Shown here piece after piece: positions 41,101 through 50,938 of a stretch of 62,881 nucleotides of DNA (position 1 is its first letter; each line of letters opens with the position of its first letter). Source of the stretch: Bacillota bacterium (lineage in GTDB: Bacteria > Bacillota > Clostridia > Christensenellales > CAG-138); the NCBI GenBank assembly GCA_023409435.1, contig JAEYHP010000122.1, forward strand, positions 1 through 62,881. The letters are read 5' to 3'. The notes beneath the pieces were generated by a model that saw only the letters and a program-made list of their open reading frames with translations, was not told the origin of the DNA and did not search any database. The position numbers and the translations under genes are program-made.

Positions 41101-43451
41101 ACAGTTTCCCCCTTTTGTTTGGTAACCACATAGAGATTGGAACCAAAATCGCCCAGCAGGCGAATGTTTTTATTGTAATAGCTGCCAATGAACTGGTTGT
41201 TGAGCAATATCCCGGCCGTGAGCGCATCCCCGTAGCCTTCATAGCGCTCCACGCAGTCGGGCAGCATATAGTTTGCGTCCGCCGTTCTCACAAGAATGCC
41301 CTCGGGGTGTACGCGGAACGGCAGGATGTGGTGGATGAGCGCGCCAAAACCTTTTATCCGCAAGCCCTGCGGCCGCGTCTCAACCGTATAGCGCGCGTCT
41401 TTCTCCAAGCCTGCCACGGGCAGGCGGTCAAACCCTTCGGCAGCATGCGCCTTGGTCTGGAAGAAGCCAACAAGCGCCTCTTCGCCGTCTTCCCCAAGGC
41501 TTTCCCATACGGCCTTGTTCCGCTTTCCCGTTTCCAGCCGGTAAAAGCGCCCATACTGGAACGTGCGCCTGTGCCGCTTATAGAAGACAATCTGGGCTTT
41601 GACCTCCCGCATTTGCGCGGGGGTCAAATACTTTAAATCCAGCTCATACCCCAAACAGCCGAAGCAGGCGGCGTGAAAGCGCGTGGGTAGCGGCGTATCC
41701 CGCAGGGTTTGCTGGTGCGGGGCGCTTGAAACGTGCGCGCCCATGCTGGAAGGCGGGTACAGGTAGGAAAGCCCGCCCTGTATTTTCAGGCGCTCCACCG
41801 GGTCGGTATCGTCTGAAGCCCAGATCTGCGGCGCAAAACAGAGCATGCCAAGGTCGAACCGGTTGCCGCCGGAGGAGCACATTTCCAATAAAATTTCCGG
41901 CTTGTCGCCGAATATCCGATGCAGCACCTCATAAAGGCCCAGCATGTACCGGTGGAAAAACTCGCCCTGATGCGAAACATGCGGGGAATAGCAATCCGTC
42001 ATATGGCGGTTCATGTCCCACTTCACATAGGAGATCTGGCCTTCCTCCAATATGCCGCGGAGGTTTGAGACGATATAATCCCGTACCTCGGGGTTGCAGA
42101 GATCAAGATGCAGTTGATTGCGCCCCCGCGCGGGTTCCCGTCCCGGTATGCGCACCGCCCAGCCCGGATGCGTTCTGAAGCAATCGCTATCCTCGTTGAC
42201 GCATTCCGGCTCAAACCACAGCCCAAACTGCAGCCCCATGCGGCGGATGCGCTTTGCGAACGCGCCGACACCCTGCGGCAGCTTTTTGCGGTTGACGGAA
42301 TAATCCCCAAGGCCCGTCGTATCGCTGTCCCGCTTGCCGAACCAGCCGTCGTCGAGTACGAACAGCTCCACGCCCAGCTTTTTTGCGCGCCGCGCAAGGC
42401 CGAGGAGCTTTCTTTGGTTGAATTTAAAAAAATGCGCTTCCCAGTTGTTTAGGAGCACCGGGCGCTCCCTGTCCTTCCATGGCCCGCGCACGATATGGTT
42501 TCCGATAAACGCGTGGAACTTTTGGCTCATGCCATTGAAGCCGTTGTTCGAGAACGTCAGCACGGCCTCGGGGGTATAGAATTGTTCGCCCTGTTTGAGC
42601 GTCCACAAAAAGCAGTGAGGGCTGATCCCCGTCATCACCCGCACGGTATCCCCGGCGCTCAGTTCTACCGCGGAATAATGGTTGCCGCTGTATACGAGGT
42701 TGCAACCGTACACGCGCCCCCAGTCTTCGGCAGCACCCTCTTCATAGAGCAAAAAGCCGGGGTTATGTCGGTTGCTCGAAGCCCCCGTGGTGCTTTCGTT
42801 GACATACATGCCGTACTGGAGCGGCCTGTCGTGCCGGTGCGCCTCCTTGATCCACCCGCCGTCAAACGTCGTGAAGACATAGTTCCGGTTGGGTAAATCC
42901 AGCATCATGCTCATCAGGCGGCGTATGGTGAGCGGGTTTTTGTTGTTGTTTTTCAGCACGCAGCGGCGGGCAATAACGTCTGTTTCCGGGAACACGGCAT
43001 AATAAAGGTCCAGCGTAACGTTCGCATGCGCGTCCTCCAATGTGACACGCAGGGTCTCACAGTCTTCTTCCCCGCCATATGCGCCGGGCAGGCCCTCGGG
43101 TGCGACTGCGCCCGCGAATATCGCGTAACCTTTGTATGTGAAATCCGCGGTGAACGTACCGTCCGGCATCAATAGTTCCGCGGGAGCGTGTCTGAAATCC
43201 CCTTTGCCGATGCCGCTCCACTCAAGCAACAAAGCATCGAGCGAATACGTCGGGTCACTCTGGTCATACAGTACGCTGCCGCCGGTATAAGCCGTGCGCT
43301 TTAATAAAAGCGGCTCTATTTCGCCGACTTGCAGCCGTTCCCCATAATGGATGTGCTCAATATGCCCAAAGCCTGTAACGCGGAACCAATAGCTTGTGTT
43401 TTTTGTGTTCAGGCGAAATACGCCGTTTTCTTCCGAGATGAAGCCGCTCAT
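41097..43451 (-). CDS. GH36 alpha-galactosidase
   Basis: A 784-residue enzyme of glycoside hydrolase family 36. The nucleophile aspartate is in YVKWDMNRHMTD and the acid/base aspartate in ASDDTDPVERLKIQ; CSSGGNRFDLGML precedes it. It removes alpha-1,6-galactose from melibiose, raffinose or galactomannan fragments in the cytoplasm, since no signal peptide is present. It overlaps both neighbours by 4 nt. Confidence 0.93.
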   Translation of the reverse strand: MSGFISEENGVFRLNTKNTSYWFRVTGFGHIEHIHYGERLQVGEIEPLLLKRTAYTGGSVLYDQSDPTYSLDALLLEWSGIGKGDFRHAPAELLMPDGTFTADFTYKGYAIFAGAVAPEGLPGAYGGEEDCETLRVTLEDAHANVTLDLYYAVFPETDVIARRCVLKNNNKNPLTIRRLMSMMLDLPNRNYVFTTFDGGWIKEAHRHDRPLQYGMYVNESTTGASSNRHNPGFLLYEEGAAEDWGRVYGCNLVYSGNHYSAVELSAGDTVRVMTGISPHCFLWTLKQGEQFYTPEAVLTFSNNGFNGMSQKFHAFIGNHIVRGPWKDRERPVLLNNWEAHFFKFNQRKLLGLARRAKKLGVELFVLDDGWFGKRDSDTTGLGDYSVNRKKLPQGVGAFAKRIRRMGLQFGLWFEPECVNEDSDCFRTHPGWAVRIPGREPARGRNQLHLDLCNPEVRDYIVSNLRGILEEGQISYVKWDMNRHMTDCYSPHVSHQGEFFHRYMLGLYEVLHRIFGDKPEILLEMCSSGGNRFDLGMLCFAPQIWASDDTDPVERLKIQGGLSYLYPPSSMGAHVSSAPHQQTLRDTPLPTRFHAACFGCLGYELDLKYLTPAQMREVKAQIVFYKRHRRTFQYGRFYRLETGKRNKAVWESLGEDGEEALVGFFQTKAHAAEGFDRLPVAGLEKDARYTVETRPQGLRIKGFGALIHHILPFRVHPEGILVRTADANYMLPDCVERYEGYGDALTAGILLNNQFIGSYYNKNIRLLGDFGSNLYVVTKQKGETV

Positions 43452-45079
43452 AAATTTACCTCATTGTACAAAAGCGCCGCCTCATAGGGTTTAAGGATGC
43501 CGGAATACGCATCCCCGCTGTAATTGGAAAGTGTAAGTTTGCCGCGGTAGTCCGCAGGTATCGTCTTTTTTGAGAAATTCAGCAGCACCGTATATGCCCT
43601 GCCGTTTAAAGTACGGCGGTAGGCAAACAGTTCGTTTGTTATAGTCAGCACGGAAAACTCGCCGTAGAGCAGCGCTTTGTCGTTTGCCCGCAGTGCGATG
43701 AGTTGTTTGCAGTAGCTCCGGATGGAGGTATCATCCGCCATCTGCTGCGCCATGTTCACTTTGGGGTAATTGCCGTTGATTTTGATCCAGGGCGTGCCTG
43801 CGGTGAACCCGACGTTCTCTGTTTCGTCCCACTGGACCGGGGTGCGGGCGTTGTCCCGGCTTGTTCGCTGCATCATGCGCCAGCGGTAGCCGCGCGGCAA
43901 AAGAAGCTTCGCAGCTAACCTGTTGACATTGTGGCTTTCCACATCTTTAATATCGTCCATGGAAGTAAAATCGAAATTCGTCATGCCGATTTCCTGCCCC
44001 TGGTACAAGAACGGCGTGCCACGCAATGTGAAAAGCATGGTCAGGAGAAGCTTGGCGCTTTCCTTCCAGTAGTCTTTGTCGTCCCCAAAGCGGGAAACGC
44101 TGCGGGGCTGGTCGTGGTTTTCGAGATAGTTCGCGTTCCAGTCGAGAGCCTTCTGCCATGTTGCAATAACATTTGCGAATTTCTTTAGCTGAAAGCGCGT
44201 CTTGAACCACTTCACAAGGAACTGGTCCGTCTCCATATGCTCGAACGTAAATATCATATCGAGTTCTTTGCGCTCAGGGTCGCACAGGTCTTTGCCCATT
44301 TGGGGGGTCACAAACACCGTTTCCCCCACGGTAAAGCAATCATACCCGTCCAGCACCTCGCGCCGGAACTGTTGGAGCAGCTTGTGGCAGCCGGGCTGGG
44401 AAATGTAATGCTCGCTGCCGGTTAATATAAATTTCTTTTTCCCATCCGCAAGAGTTGTTTTGTAGATCACGTTGATGACGTCGCATCGGAAGCCGGAAAC
44501 GCCTTTATCGAGCCAGAAACGCAAAATATCCTTGACCTCTTCCACCACGCGGGGGTTGTGGTAGTTGAGGTCCGGCATGCCGCGCGCGAACAGGTGCAGG
44601 TAATATTCTCCGCTCTGTTCGTCATACTCCCAGCAGTCCTCGGCAAAAAAGCTGGTCCAGTTGTTGGGGGGCTTCCCTTCCCCTTTGCCCGGCCGCCAGA
44701 TGTAATAGTCCCGATAGGGACCATCTTTGTCCCGACTCTTCTGGAACCATTCGTGCTCTTTTGAGGTGTGGTTGACGACAAGGTCCATCACGATGCGGAT
44801 ATCCCGCCCGTTTGCCTCCGCGATCAGGCGATCCATATCCGCCATGGTGCCAAATTCCGGGTTGATGTTGCGGTAATCGCTGATATCGTAGCCGTTGTCC
44901 TCATTGGGGGAGCAATAGACCGGCGAAAGCCACAGGACGCCCACGCCGAGGTCCTTTAAGACGTCGAGCTTCTCAATGATACCGGGGATGTCGCCTATCC
45001 CGTCGCCGTTGCTGTCGTAAAAGCTGCGTGGGTAGATCTGGTACACCACCCGTTCCTTCCACCATTTTGGCTCCGTCAT
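43448..45079 (-). CDS. GH13 oligo-1,6-glucosidase / alpha-glucosidase
   Basis: A 543-residue alpha-amylase-family enzyme: region I VVNHTSKEHEW, nucleophile GFRCDVIN, acid/base VGETVF, region IV ENHDQPRSVSRFG. The motifs fit subfamily 31 (oligo-1,6-glucosidase, sucrose isomerase, trehalulose-type). The start at 45079 follows GGGAGGG; the longer frame overlaps the GH1 gene. It acts inside the cell on short alpha-glucosides. Confidence 0.92.
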   Translation of the reverse strand: MTEPKWWKERVVYQIYPRSFYDSNGDGIGDIPGIIEKLDVLKDLGVGVLWLSPVYCSPNEDNGYDISDYRNINPEFGTMADMDRLIAEANGRDIRIVMDLVVNHTSKEHEWFQKSRDKDGPYRDYYIWRPGKGEGKPPNNWTSFFAEDCWEYDEQSGEYYLHLFARGMPDLNYHNPRVVEEVKDILRFWLDKGVSGFRCDVINVIYKTTLADGKKKFILTGSEHYISQPGCHKLLQQFRREVLDGYDCFTVGETVFVTPQMGKDLCDPERKELDMIFTFEHMETDQFLVKWFKTRFQLKKFANVIATWQKALDWNANYLENHDQPRSVSRFGDDKDYWKESAKLLLTMLFTLRGTPFLYQGQEIGMTNFDFTSMDDIKDVESHNVNRLAAKLLLPRGYRWRMMQRTSRDNARTPVQWDETENVGFTAGTPWIKINGNYPKVNMAQQMADDTSIRSYCKQLIALRANDKALLYGEFSVLTITNELFAYRRTLNGRAYTVLLNFSKKTIPADYRGKLTLSNYSGDAYSGILKPYEAALLYNEVNL

Positions 45080-45080
45080 G

Positions 45081-46376
45081 TTATCCCTCCCCGTTGGTGC
45101 GATAAGAAACGTTGCAATACCTCTCATAAAGTTCTTCGCTTACCCCGCGCCCCGCGATGACGGCGGCGAAGAACCGCCCGCTCTCCTTGACGGTGCGGTG
45201 AAGCGTCTGATAATCCGTATGTACGATGCCGAAACGTGAGCTTTCGCCTTCGAGCCACTCGAAGTTATCTGTAAAGCACCAGTGGTAATACCTCTCCACC
45301 GGAAGGCCGCTCCTCACAAGCGCCTCCAGATGCTCCGCGATGTAGCGGCTGCGGAACGCGTCCGTATTGTCGCAGGTACCGTTTTCGGTGATGTAGACAG
45401 GCAGTTTGTGGGACTTGTAAAGATGTGCTGCGCATTCCACGATGCCCTGCGGGTAGATCTCCCAGCCCAGGTCGTTGACGGGCGCGTTTTTTCTCACCCC
45501 GTCGCCGATGCCCGCCACCGTGGAGCGCGTGTAGTAATTGAGCCCGTGAAAATCGCAATACAACCCTTTCTTGACGCCCCGCGGCGTACCGATTGGGAAC
45601 GCGCCGCGTCCCTCGTAAAACAGGTGTTCGAGCGCCGTCTGGAAAAATCGCTCGGAAAGGGACGCGCCCATGCGGTGGATCAAATTGTTTCTCTGCTGCG
45701 GCGCGAACACGCGCATGTGGTGCGCAAAGCCCACGCGGGTATTGGTTTTCCCCATACCCTTTCGGATGCGGTGGATCAGTTCGTACGCCCCGATGTGGCA
45801 TTCAGCAAGCGTCCGCATCACCCGCATGGCCTCCGAAAACGAACGCCGTCCCGGCGGCCACTCCCCGTAGAAGTAACCGAGCGTGGCGTATACGTTGGGC
45901 TCGTTGATTGTGACGTAATCTTCCGCCAAGTCGCCCAAATATGTGACGACGCGTTCTATAAAGCGCAGGAACACCGCCTTGGCGTCTGCCGCCAAAAACG
46001 CGCCCTTTTCTTCAAACCAGAGCGGGTTTGTAAAATGGTGCAGCGTGAGCAATACGTCCACGCCGTATAAGCGTAGTCTCTCGATTTCCGCGCGGTACCG
46101 CGCGAGAACGGACTCGTCGAATTGTCCCTCCTGGGGTTCGATCCGGCTCCACTCGACGCCCATGCGGTAGATTTGAATGTTAAGTTCCTTCATCAGCGCC
46201 GCGTCTTCTTCCCACCGGCCATAATGGCCCGCCGCGCGGGAAGGATCGGACCCGTCCTTGATATACCCCGCCCTGAACCACGCGTACCAGCTGTTATTCG
46301 TATCCCCGCCCTCGATCTGCGTGGCAGCGGCGGCAACGCCAAGCCGCATATTCTCCGGCAAACGGAAGCTCCCCAT
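45081..46376 (-). CDS. GH1 beta-glucosidase-like glycosidase
   Basis: A 431-residue family 1 glycosidase: acid/base E in TINEPN and nucleophile E in YITENGT. The C-terminal DNFEWLEGESSRFGIVH lacks the Ser/Lys/Tyr phosphate site of 6-phospho-beta-glucosidases, so free beta-glucosides or galactosides are likely. It is the first gene of the operon (GGGGGCC before ATG) and starts 192 nt from the divergent peptidoglycan-binding protein. Confidence 0.9.
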   Translation of the reverse strand: MGSFRLPENMRLGVAAAATQIEGGDTNNSWYAWFRAGYIKDGSDPSRAAGHYGRWEEDAALMKELNIQIYRMGVEWSRIEPQEGQFDESVLARYRAEIERLRLYGVDVLLTLHHFTNPLWFEEKGAFLAADAKAVFLRFIERVVTYLGDLAEDYVTINEPNVYATLGYFYGEWPPGRRSFSEAMRVMRTLAECHIGAYELIHRIRKGMGKTNTRVGFAHHMRVFAPQQRNNLIHRMGASLSERFFQTALEHLFYEGRGAFPIGTPRGVKKGLYCDFHGLNYYTRSTVAGIGDGVRKNAPVNDLGWEIYPQGIVECAAHLYKSHKLPVYITENGTCDNTDAFRSRYIAEHLEALVRSGLPVERYYHWCFTDNFEWLEGESSRFGIVHTDYQTLHRTVKESGRFFAAVIAGRGVSEELYERYCNVSYRTNGEG

Positions 46377-46655
46377 ATTCCGGCCCCCTCTAATATATTG
46401 TAGATGAATGAAAGAACATATGACGCGTGTGATAAGGAAAGTATATCATAATCCCTCCATATTCCGCCAGTACAGGGCCAAAAAACGGTCGATTTTGCAC
46501 GGATGCATTGACGCGGTAAATCCCCATGCATAAAATCTAGTCATACTAAGATATATCGCGTAAAGCGAGTGCGATCAACCTCCCCTTTACGCATGTTCCT
46601 TTTTCCGCCGCATAGAATAGTGCATCAGTGTCATACGAAAAGGATGGTGCGGGAA
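46377..46655. other. Divergent promoter region of the glycoside operon
   Basis: On the minus strand TATACT (plus 46447-46452) could be the -10 box of the GH1 operon, with no good -35. GCGCGT/CACGCG-like palindromic words (ATGACGCGTGTGAT, 46421-46434) lie downstream of it and might be a LacI-type operator; a clear cre site was not found. Confidence 0.4.
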
Positions 46656-48278
46656 ATGGCTCAGGGAACGCTTGTCGTAGACGTCAGGACCACGCGGCGG
46701 CGGCCGGTCGCCAACGCAAACGTGATGGTTACCTCGGAAGAAACCGGCTCCGTCTACGAACTTACGACGGATGCAACCGGGCGAACAGGGCGCTTTGTAT
46801 TGCCCACGCCCGACTTAGCGGCGAGCTTTGACCCGGCGACCGCAGCCCAGGCGTTTTCCCGCTATACGGTGGAAGTAACGGCGCCGGGCTTTACGCCGGC
46901 CCACATTGTGGGCGTGCAGGTGTTCCCCGGCATCGATTCGGTACTGCCGGTGCAGCTTGCGGAGGCCTCCGGGGAAGCTGCCCCCGTATTTGCGCAGGCC
47001 GTATTTGCGCAACCCCAGACGCAGCCGGGAACGGTGATTGAGATTCCGGCGCCTGCAGTGCTCGAACCGGGCCCGAGGAACCCCATCGGCCCGCCCGACC
47101 TTTCGCCGCAGCAGCCCGTTTCTTCCCCGCTCCAGCCCTATCTTTCGCCGGATATCCCCGTGTTCGCCCCGCTTGAGGACAGCATAGCCGTTATGCAGCA
47201 GCAAACCCGGGTGCTTCCTACCGTATATATCCCGGAAGCCATCACCGTACACTTAGGCGCGCCCGGCTCCAACGCCCGCAATGTGACCGTATCCTTTACG
47301 GATTATATCAAGAATGTCGCCAGCAGCGAAATATTCCCCACCTGGCCCGAAGACTCCCTGCGTGCTAACATCCACGCGCAGGTCGGCTTCGCATTGAACC
47401 GCGTGTTTACGGAATGGTACAGGGCCCGCGGCTATAACTTCCAGATCACCAACACCACCGCATATGACCAGGCGTTTGTGGAAGGCCGCAACATCTACTC
47501 CAACATCAGCCGCCTGGTGGACGATATATTCAACGTATATCCGCGCCGGGAAGGGCATTTGGAGCCCCTGTTCGCCTCCTACTGCAACGGCAGCACCACC
47601 ACCTGCGCCGGCCTTTCCCAATGGGGCACCGTAACGCTTGCGGAGCGCGGCTATACGCCGATCGAGATGCTCCAGTATTATTACGGTGACGACGTGGAAC
47701 TGGTAGCCACAAACGATATCCGCGGCATAGAAGCCTCTTACCCCGGCTATCTGTTAAGGCGCGGCATGCGCAACGATTATGTGCGCATCCTGCAGCGGCA
47801 ACTCATCCGCATCCGGCAGGATTACCCCGCCATCCCCGCCATATCCAGCGCGACAGGCTATTTTGGTCCCGAAACCGAGGCCGCGGTCCTCGCGTTCCAG
47901 CGCATATTCAACCTGACGCCGGACGGCCTTGTGGGCCCCGCGACGTGGTATGCGATTGCCCGCATCTATGTAAGCGTAACGGGCCTTGCCGAAATGGAAG
48001 GCGAAGGGCTTCCGCTGCCCGGCGCGGTCGTACCCTATCCCGGTTACCTGCTGCGGCAGGGTTCGCGCGGGGACGCCGTGCGCACGCTGCAGCGCTACCT
48101 CAACGATCTTTCCACGGTATACGGTACGCTGCTGCCCGTGAACGCCGACGGCGCGTTCGGTCCCATGACGCGCGACGCGGTCATCGCATTCCAGCGGATG
48201 TTTGAGCTCACGCCGGACGGCATTGTGGGGCCTGCAACATGGAACATGCTGATGCGGGTGTGGAACAATTCGTTCTAG
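46656..48278 (+). CDS. Peptidoglycan-binding protein with SpoIID-like middle part
   Basis: About 540 residues. N-terminal carboxypeptidase-regulatory-like beta domain (VVDVRTTRRRPVANANVMV), a Pro/Gln-rich linker, a middle part with SYCNGSTTTCAGLSQWGTVTLAERGY and IEMLQYYYG that resembles SpoIID/amidase-enhancer proteins, and two C-terminal peptidoglycan-binding type 1 domains (each YPGYLLRxG...ADGxFGPxTRDAVIAFQRMFxLTPDGIVGPATW). Two candidate ATGs exist (46644 and 46656); no signal peptide is visible from either, so it may act in the mother cell or forespore. Confidence 0.82.
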   Translation: MAQGTLVVDVRTTRRRPVANANVMVTSEETGSVYELTTDATGRTGRFVLPTPDLAASFDPATAAQAFSRYTVEVTAPGFTPAHIVGVQVFPGIDSVLPVQLAEASGEAAPVFAQAVFAQPQTQPGTVIEIPAPAVLEPGPRNPIGPPDLSPQQPVSSPLQPYLSPDIPVFAPLEDSIAVMQQQTRVLPTVYIPEAITVHLGAPGSNARNVTVSFTDYIKNVASSEIFPTWPEDSLRANIHAQVGFALNRVFTEWYRARGYNFQITNTTAYDQAFVEGRNIYSNISRLVDDIFNVYPRREGHLEPLFASYCNGSTTTCAGLSQWGTVTLAERGYTPIEMLQYYYGDDVELVATNDIRGIEASYPGYLLRRGMRNDYVRILQRQLIRIRQDYPAIPAISSATGYFGPETEAAVLAFQRIFNLTPDGLVGPATWYAIARIYVSVTGLAEMEGEGLPLPGAVVPYPGYLLRQGSRGDAVRTLQRYLNDLSTVYGTLLPVNADGAFGPMTRDAVIAFQRMFELTPDGIVGPATWNMLMRVWNNSF

Positions 48279-48333
48279 AAATTCCCCGCCGCAGGAATGA
48301 ACGCAAGCAAACCATAGATTTGCCCATTGCATA

Positions 48334-48378
48334 CAAAAACCCGCCTGCTCCATAACGAAGGTCGGCGGGTTTTTTGTG
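48334..48378 (+). terminator. Terminator of the peptidoglycan-binding gene
   Basis: AACCCGCC and GGCGGGTT around a loop of about 20 nt, followed by TTTTTTG. Confidence 0.8.
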
Positions 48379-48403
48379 CTTATGGAATGCCCTGCGGCAC
48401 CGT

Positions 48404-48901
48404 TCAGCCGTATGGTTCATACAGCATGGCGGGAGTGTTTGCCGCCTGAGACGGGCTGTGGGGGAATACGGGGACGCCCTGCATGCCGTTTTCCTCCTGG
48501 GGCGCCGGAAGCGCCTGCATGCGGCAGTCCTGATTGGCTTTTAACTGTCCAAGATAATTGCGTTTTTCTTCCTGCGTCATACTACCCGGTCTCTCGCCCG
48601 GGGGGAACACTGTGAGGAATTTGAGCGCGTGCAGGTCGCACGCCACGCGGGTGTTGGTGCTTTCGTCAAAGAGCAGGAAGAAATTTTTCGCCACCTGCAG
48701 AAGGATACCTTCCCGGATATAGAATGTGTTGAGCGCGATCAGCAGCTCGCAGATAACGTAGCGGCCGACCATATTGAGAAGCATTTCCTGGGTAGTGGTA
48801 TCGATGTTCATGCCGCCGCACGCGGGATGCGCAAAAGGCAAAGGGGAGGCCTGCAACTCCGCAGGCACAGCTCCATTTGCGCGGTGAAGCTCACGTTCCA
48901 T
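48404..48901 (-). CDS. Hypothetical protein, 165 aa
   Basis: The region NIDTTTQEMLLNMVGRYVICELLI and CDLHALKFLTVFPPGERPG is well ordered; the C-terminus is Pro/Gln-rich and low in complexity. The style (short beta-rich domain plus loose tail, no signal peptide) is seen in spore-coat-like proteins, but I cannot name a family. It lies 24 nt upstream of the amidase gene in the same direction, probably in one transcript with it. Confidence 0.7.
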   Translation of the reverse strand: MERELHRANGAVPAELQASPLPFAHPACGGMNIDTTTQEMLLNMVGRYVICELLIALNTFYIREGILLQVAKNFFLLFDESTNTRVACDLHALKFLTVFPPGERPGSMTQEEKRNYLGQLKANQDCRMQALPAPQEENGMQGVPVFPHSPSQAANTPAMLYEPYG

Positions 48902-48925
48902 GGGACACCTCCCTGCGCTTTGCCG

Positions 48926-49660
48926 CTACCGCACAAAGTTCCTGTTCACAAAGCCCAGGTTATCCCCGTACTCTACGGAGTACCAGTCCCCAAGCTGGCC
49001 GAGAATTCTAACCTGCGCGCGGTTGGGTATGCTTCCAACAACAGGCGCATCCATGTTGGGTCCGCTGCGGAGGTTGAGCGTCCCGCTTGTAAGCGTTACG
49101 GTGCCCGTGCGCGGCGTAATCGGCCAGACAAATGGCGTGTTAAAATACTCCGTAAGCGCAAGCGCGATGGAACGGGCGATCTGATCCGTGTTGTCGGTAA
49201 TCCATTCGGCGTCCTCTTCGTTGTCGTGGTAGGCAAGCTCAATAAACGCAGAGGGCGCCCTGGTCTGCACCACCTCACCGATGCTCGTGGTGGGAATTGC
49301 CCGCACAAGATCGGGATCGGGATAGATTTCCCGGATGTTCTCCGCGATGATATTCGCCGCCGTCTGCCCACGCTGGCTGTTGGGCGCGTAGTAGATGTCC
49401 GAACCGCGCACGGTTCCAGCACGCCCCTCCGGCGCGGCGTTGGAATGCAGCGCAAGGTGCAGGTCGTAATCCCCGGCGTTGGATGCGCGGATGGATGTCC
49501 TCGCCGTCATTTCCGGCGTATTGCGCGTAAAACGGATACCGCTCGCACGCAGATACGGCTCCAGCGCATCCGCGAGTATGTTCATATGATATTCCTCGCT
49601 GCCGCCTGTAACATATTCGTTTGATTCTTGTGTGGAGGGACTCAGATAGATATTCGGCAA
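48926..49660 (-). CDS. N-acetylmuramoyl-L-alanine amidase with SH3 domain
   Basis: A 244-residue zinc amidase (Amidase_3 fold): EEYHMNILADAL, HLALHSNA with zinc His, and FIELAYHDNEEDAEWI with the catalytic Glu (about residues 15-165), then an SH3b domain (TSGTLNLRSGPNMDAPVVGSIP...). A TTG start at 49660 behind GGGAGGTGAG is chosen; the longer frame has no start signal. It has no signal peptide and begins directly with IYLSPSTQESNEY, as in spore- or mother-cell-type amidases. Confidence 0.85.
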   Translation of the reverse strand: MPNIYLSPSTQESNEYVTGGSEEYHMNILADALEPYLRASGIRFTRNTPEMTARTSIRASNAGDYDLHLALHSNAAPEGRAGTVRGSDIYYAPNSQRGQTAANIIAENIREIYPDPDLVRAIPTTSIGEVVQTRAPSAFIELAYHDNEEDAEWITDNTDQIARSIALALTEYFNTPFVWPITPRTGTVTLTSGTLNLRSGPNMDAPVVGSIPNRAQVRILGQLGDWYSVEYGDNLGFVNRNFVR

Positions 49661-49831
49661 AACGCTCACCTCCCGTTGGAATTGCGGCGAATGGCATATC
49701 GGCCTTTCCGCCTCTTTCACTATATGCAGGAGTTGCGCATGTTGCGCAGAGGTTGAAGCGAAAAAGTGGCATGGATACTTCGCATACTTCTTTTTTTGAT
49801 TGGGGAAAGTAGAGTTAATAGGAGGTATGCC

Positions 49832-50563
49832 ATGCTCATCCTGTTTTTGCGCGCGATCATATTGTATGTATTGATATTCATGGTGATCCGGCTGATGGGA
49901 AAGCGCCAAATCAGCGAACTTCAGCCGTTTGATCTTGTATTCACCCTGCTCATTGCGGACCTTGCCTCCGACCCGATCGCAGATACGAGCATCCCTCTCG
50001 TCTACGGCATAATCCCCATACTGGCGCTGTTTTTATTACAGCAGCTTGCGGCCTGGGGGTCTTTAAAAAGCGAGCGCGTCAGAAAGCTGCTCGCGGGCAA
50101 GCCGCAGATTTTGATTTCCAAAGGCAAGGTGCAGGAAGAGATCATGCGAAGCTCCTGCTATTCGTTGAGCGACCTGATGGAGCAATTGCGCAATAAGGAT
50201 GTGTTTGATATCAGCGACGTCGCGTACGCGATTATCGAAACGGATGGGAGCTTAAGCGTGCTATTAAAAGGAGACCAGCATACGCCCACCCTCAGAGACC
50301 TGAACCTGAAGCCGCACGCCGACCGGCTACCCGAAATGCTGGTGCTGGACGGCAAGATCCACCACAAAGCGCTCAAGCACTGCAACTGCACGGACAGCTG
50401 GCTGATTGAGCAGCTTAGGGCCATGGACTACGCTTCCCCGAACGAGGTGTTTTTCGCAAGCCTCTCGCCGGACGGCACGCTGCACGCCCAGGGCTATGAG
50501 AAACTGGGCGGCAGGGTTTCTTCCCGCAGGACGGGCGTAAAACTGGAGAGCACGGATGGCTAA
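49832..50563 (+). CDS. DUF421 membrane protein (YetF/YdfR-like)
   Basis: A 243-residue protein with three N-terminal transmembrane segments (about 5-80) containing MGKRQISELQPFDLVFTLLIADLASDPIAD, then a soluble DUF421 domain (RNKDVFDISDVAYAIIETDGSLSV). AGGAGGTATGCC precedes ATG. It overlaps the DUF4363 gene by 8 nt; the pair is common in Bacilli and Clostridia and linked to sporulation or germination. Function unproven. Confidence 0.9.
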   Translation: MLILFLRAIILYVLIFMVIRLMGKRQISELQPFDLVFTLLIADLASDPIADTSIPLVYGIIPILALFLLQQLAAWGSLKSERVRKLLAGKPQILISKGKVQEEIMRSSCYSLSDLMEQLRNKDVFDISDVAYAIIETDGSLSVLLKGDQHTPTLRDLNLKPHADRLPEMLVLDGKIHHKALKHCNCTDSWLIEQLRAMDYASPNEVFFASLSPDGTLHAQGYEKLGGRVSSRRTGVKLESTDG

Positions 50564-50936
50564 ACGCATTGCAAACGTACTGAGCATCGTCATATTGATC
50601 GCGCTGTTTGTGTTCCCGAGCCGTTATCTTTGCGAGCTTTCCGATGAGCTCGTCGATGTTTCGGAAAATACCGTGGATGCCGTCCACCGCGGGGACTGGG
50701 GCATTGCGCAGGACAACATGCAGCGGATGAACGCCCGCTTCCGCGAAAGTAAAGACATATTGCAGCTGTTTTTGCACCACCAGTCCGTTGAGCAACTGGA
50801 CGCGGACCTTCGCGCGGCGCTGCAGCTCATCCATTCCCAGGATGAAGCGCAGACGCTGATGGAACTGGAGTTTATCATCACCACCGCAAAGCATCTGAAG
50901 TGCATCGAGGGGTTCAACTGGTCGACATTTTTATAA
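50556..50936 (+). CDS. DUF4363-family protein
   Basis: A 126-residue protein with an N-terminal membrane segment (about 6-22), then a helical domain (LVDVSENTVDAVHRGDWGIAQDNMQRM...) typical of DUF4363. It is the usual partner of DUF421 proteins. Confidence 0.85.
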   Translation: MAKRIANVLSIVILIALFVFPSRYLCELSDELVDVSENTVDAVHRGDWGIAQDNMQRMNARFRESKDILQLFLHHQSVEQLDADLRAALQLIHSQDEAQTLMELEFIITTAKHLKCIEGFNWSTFL

Positions 50937-50938
50937 TT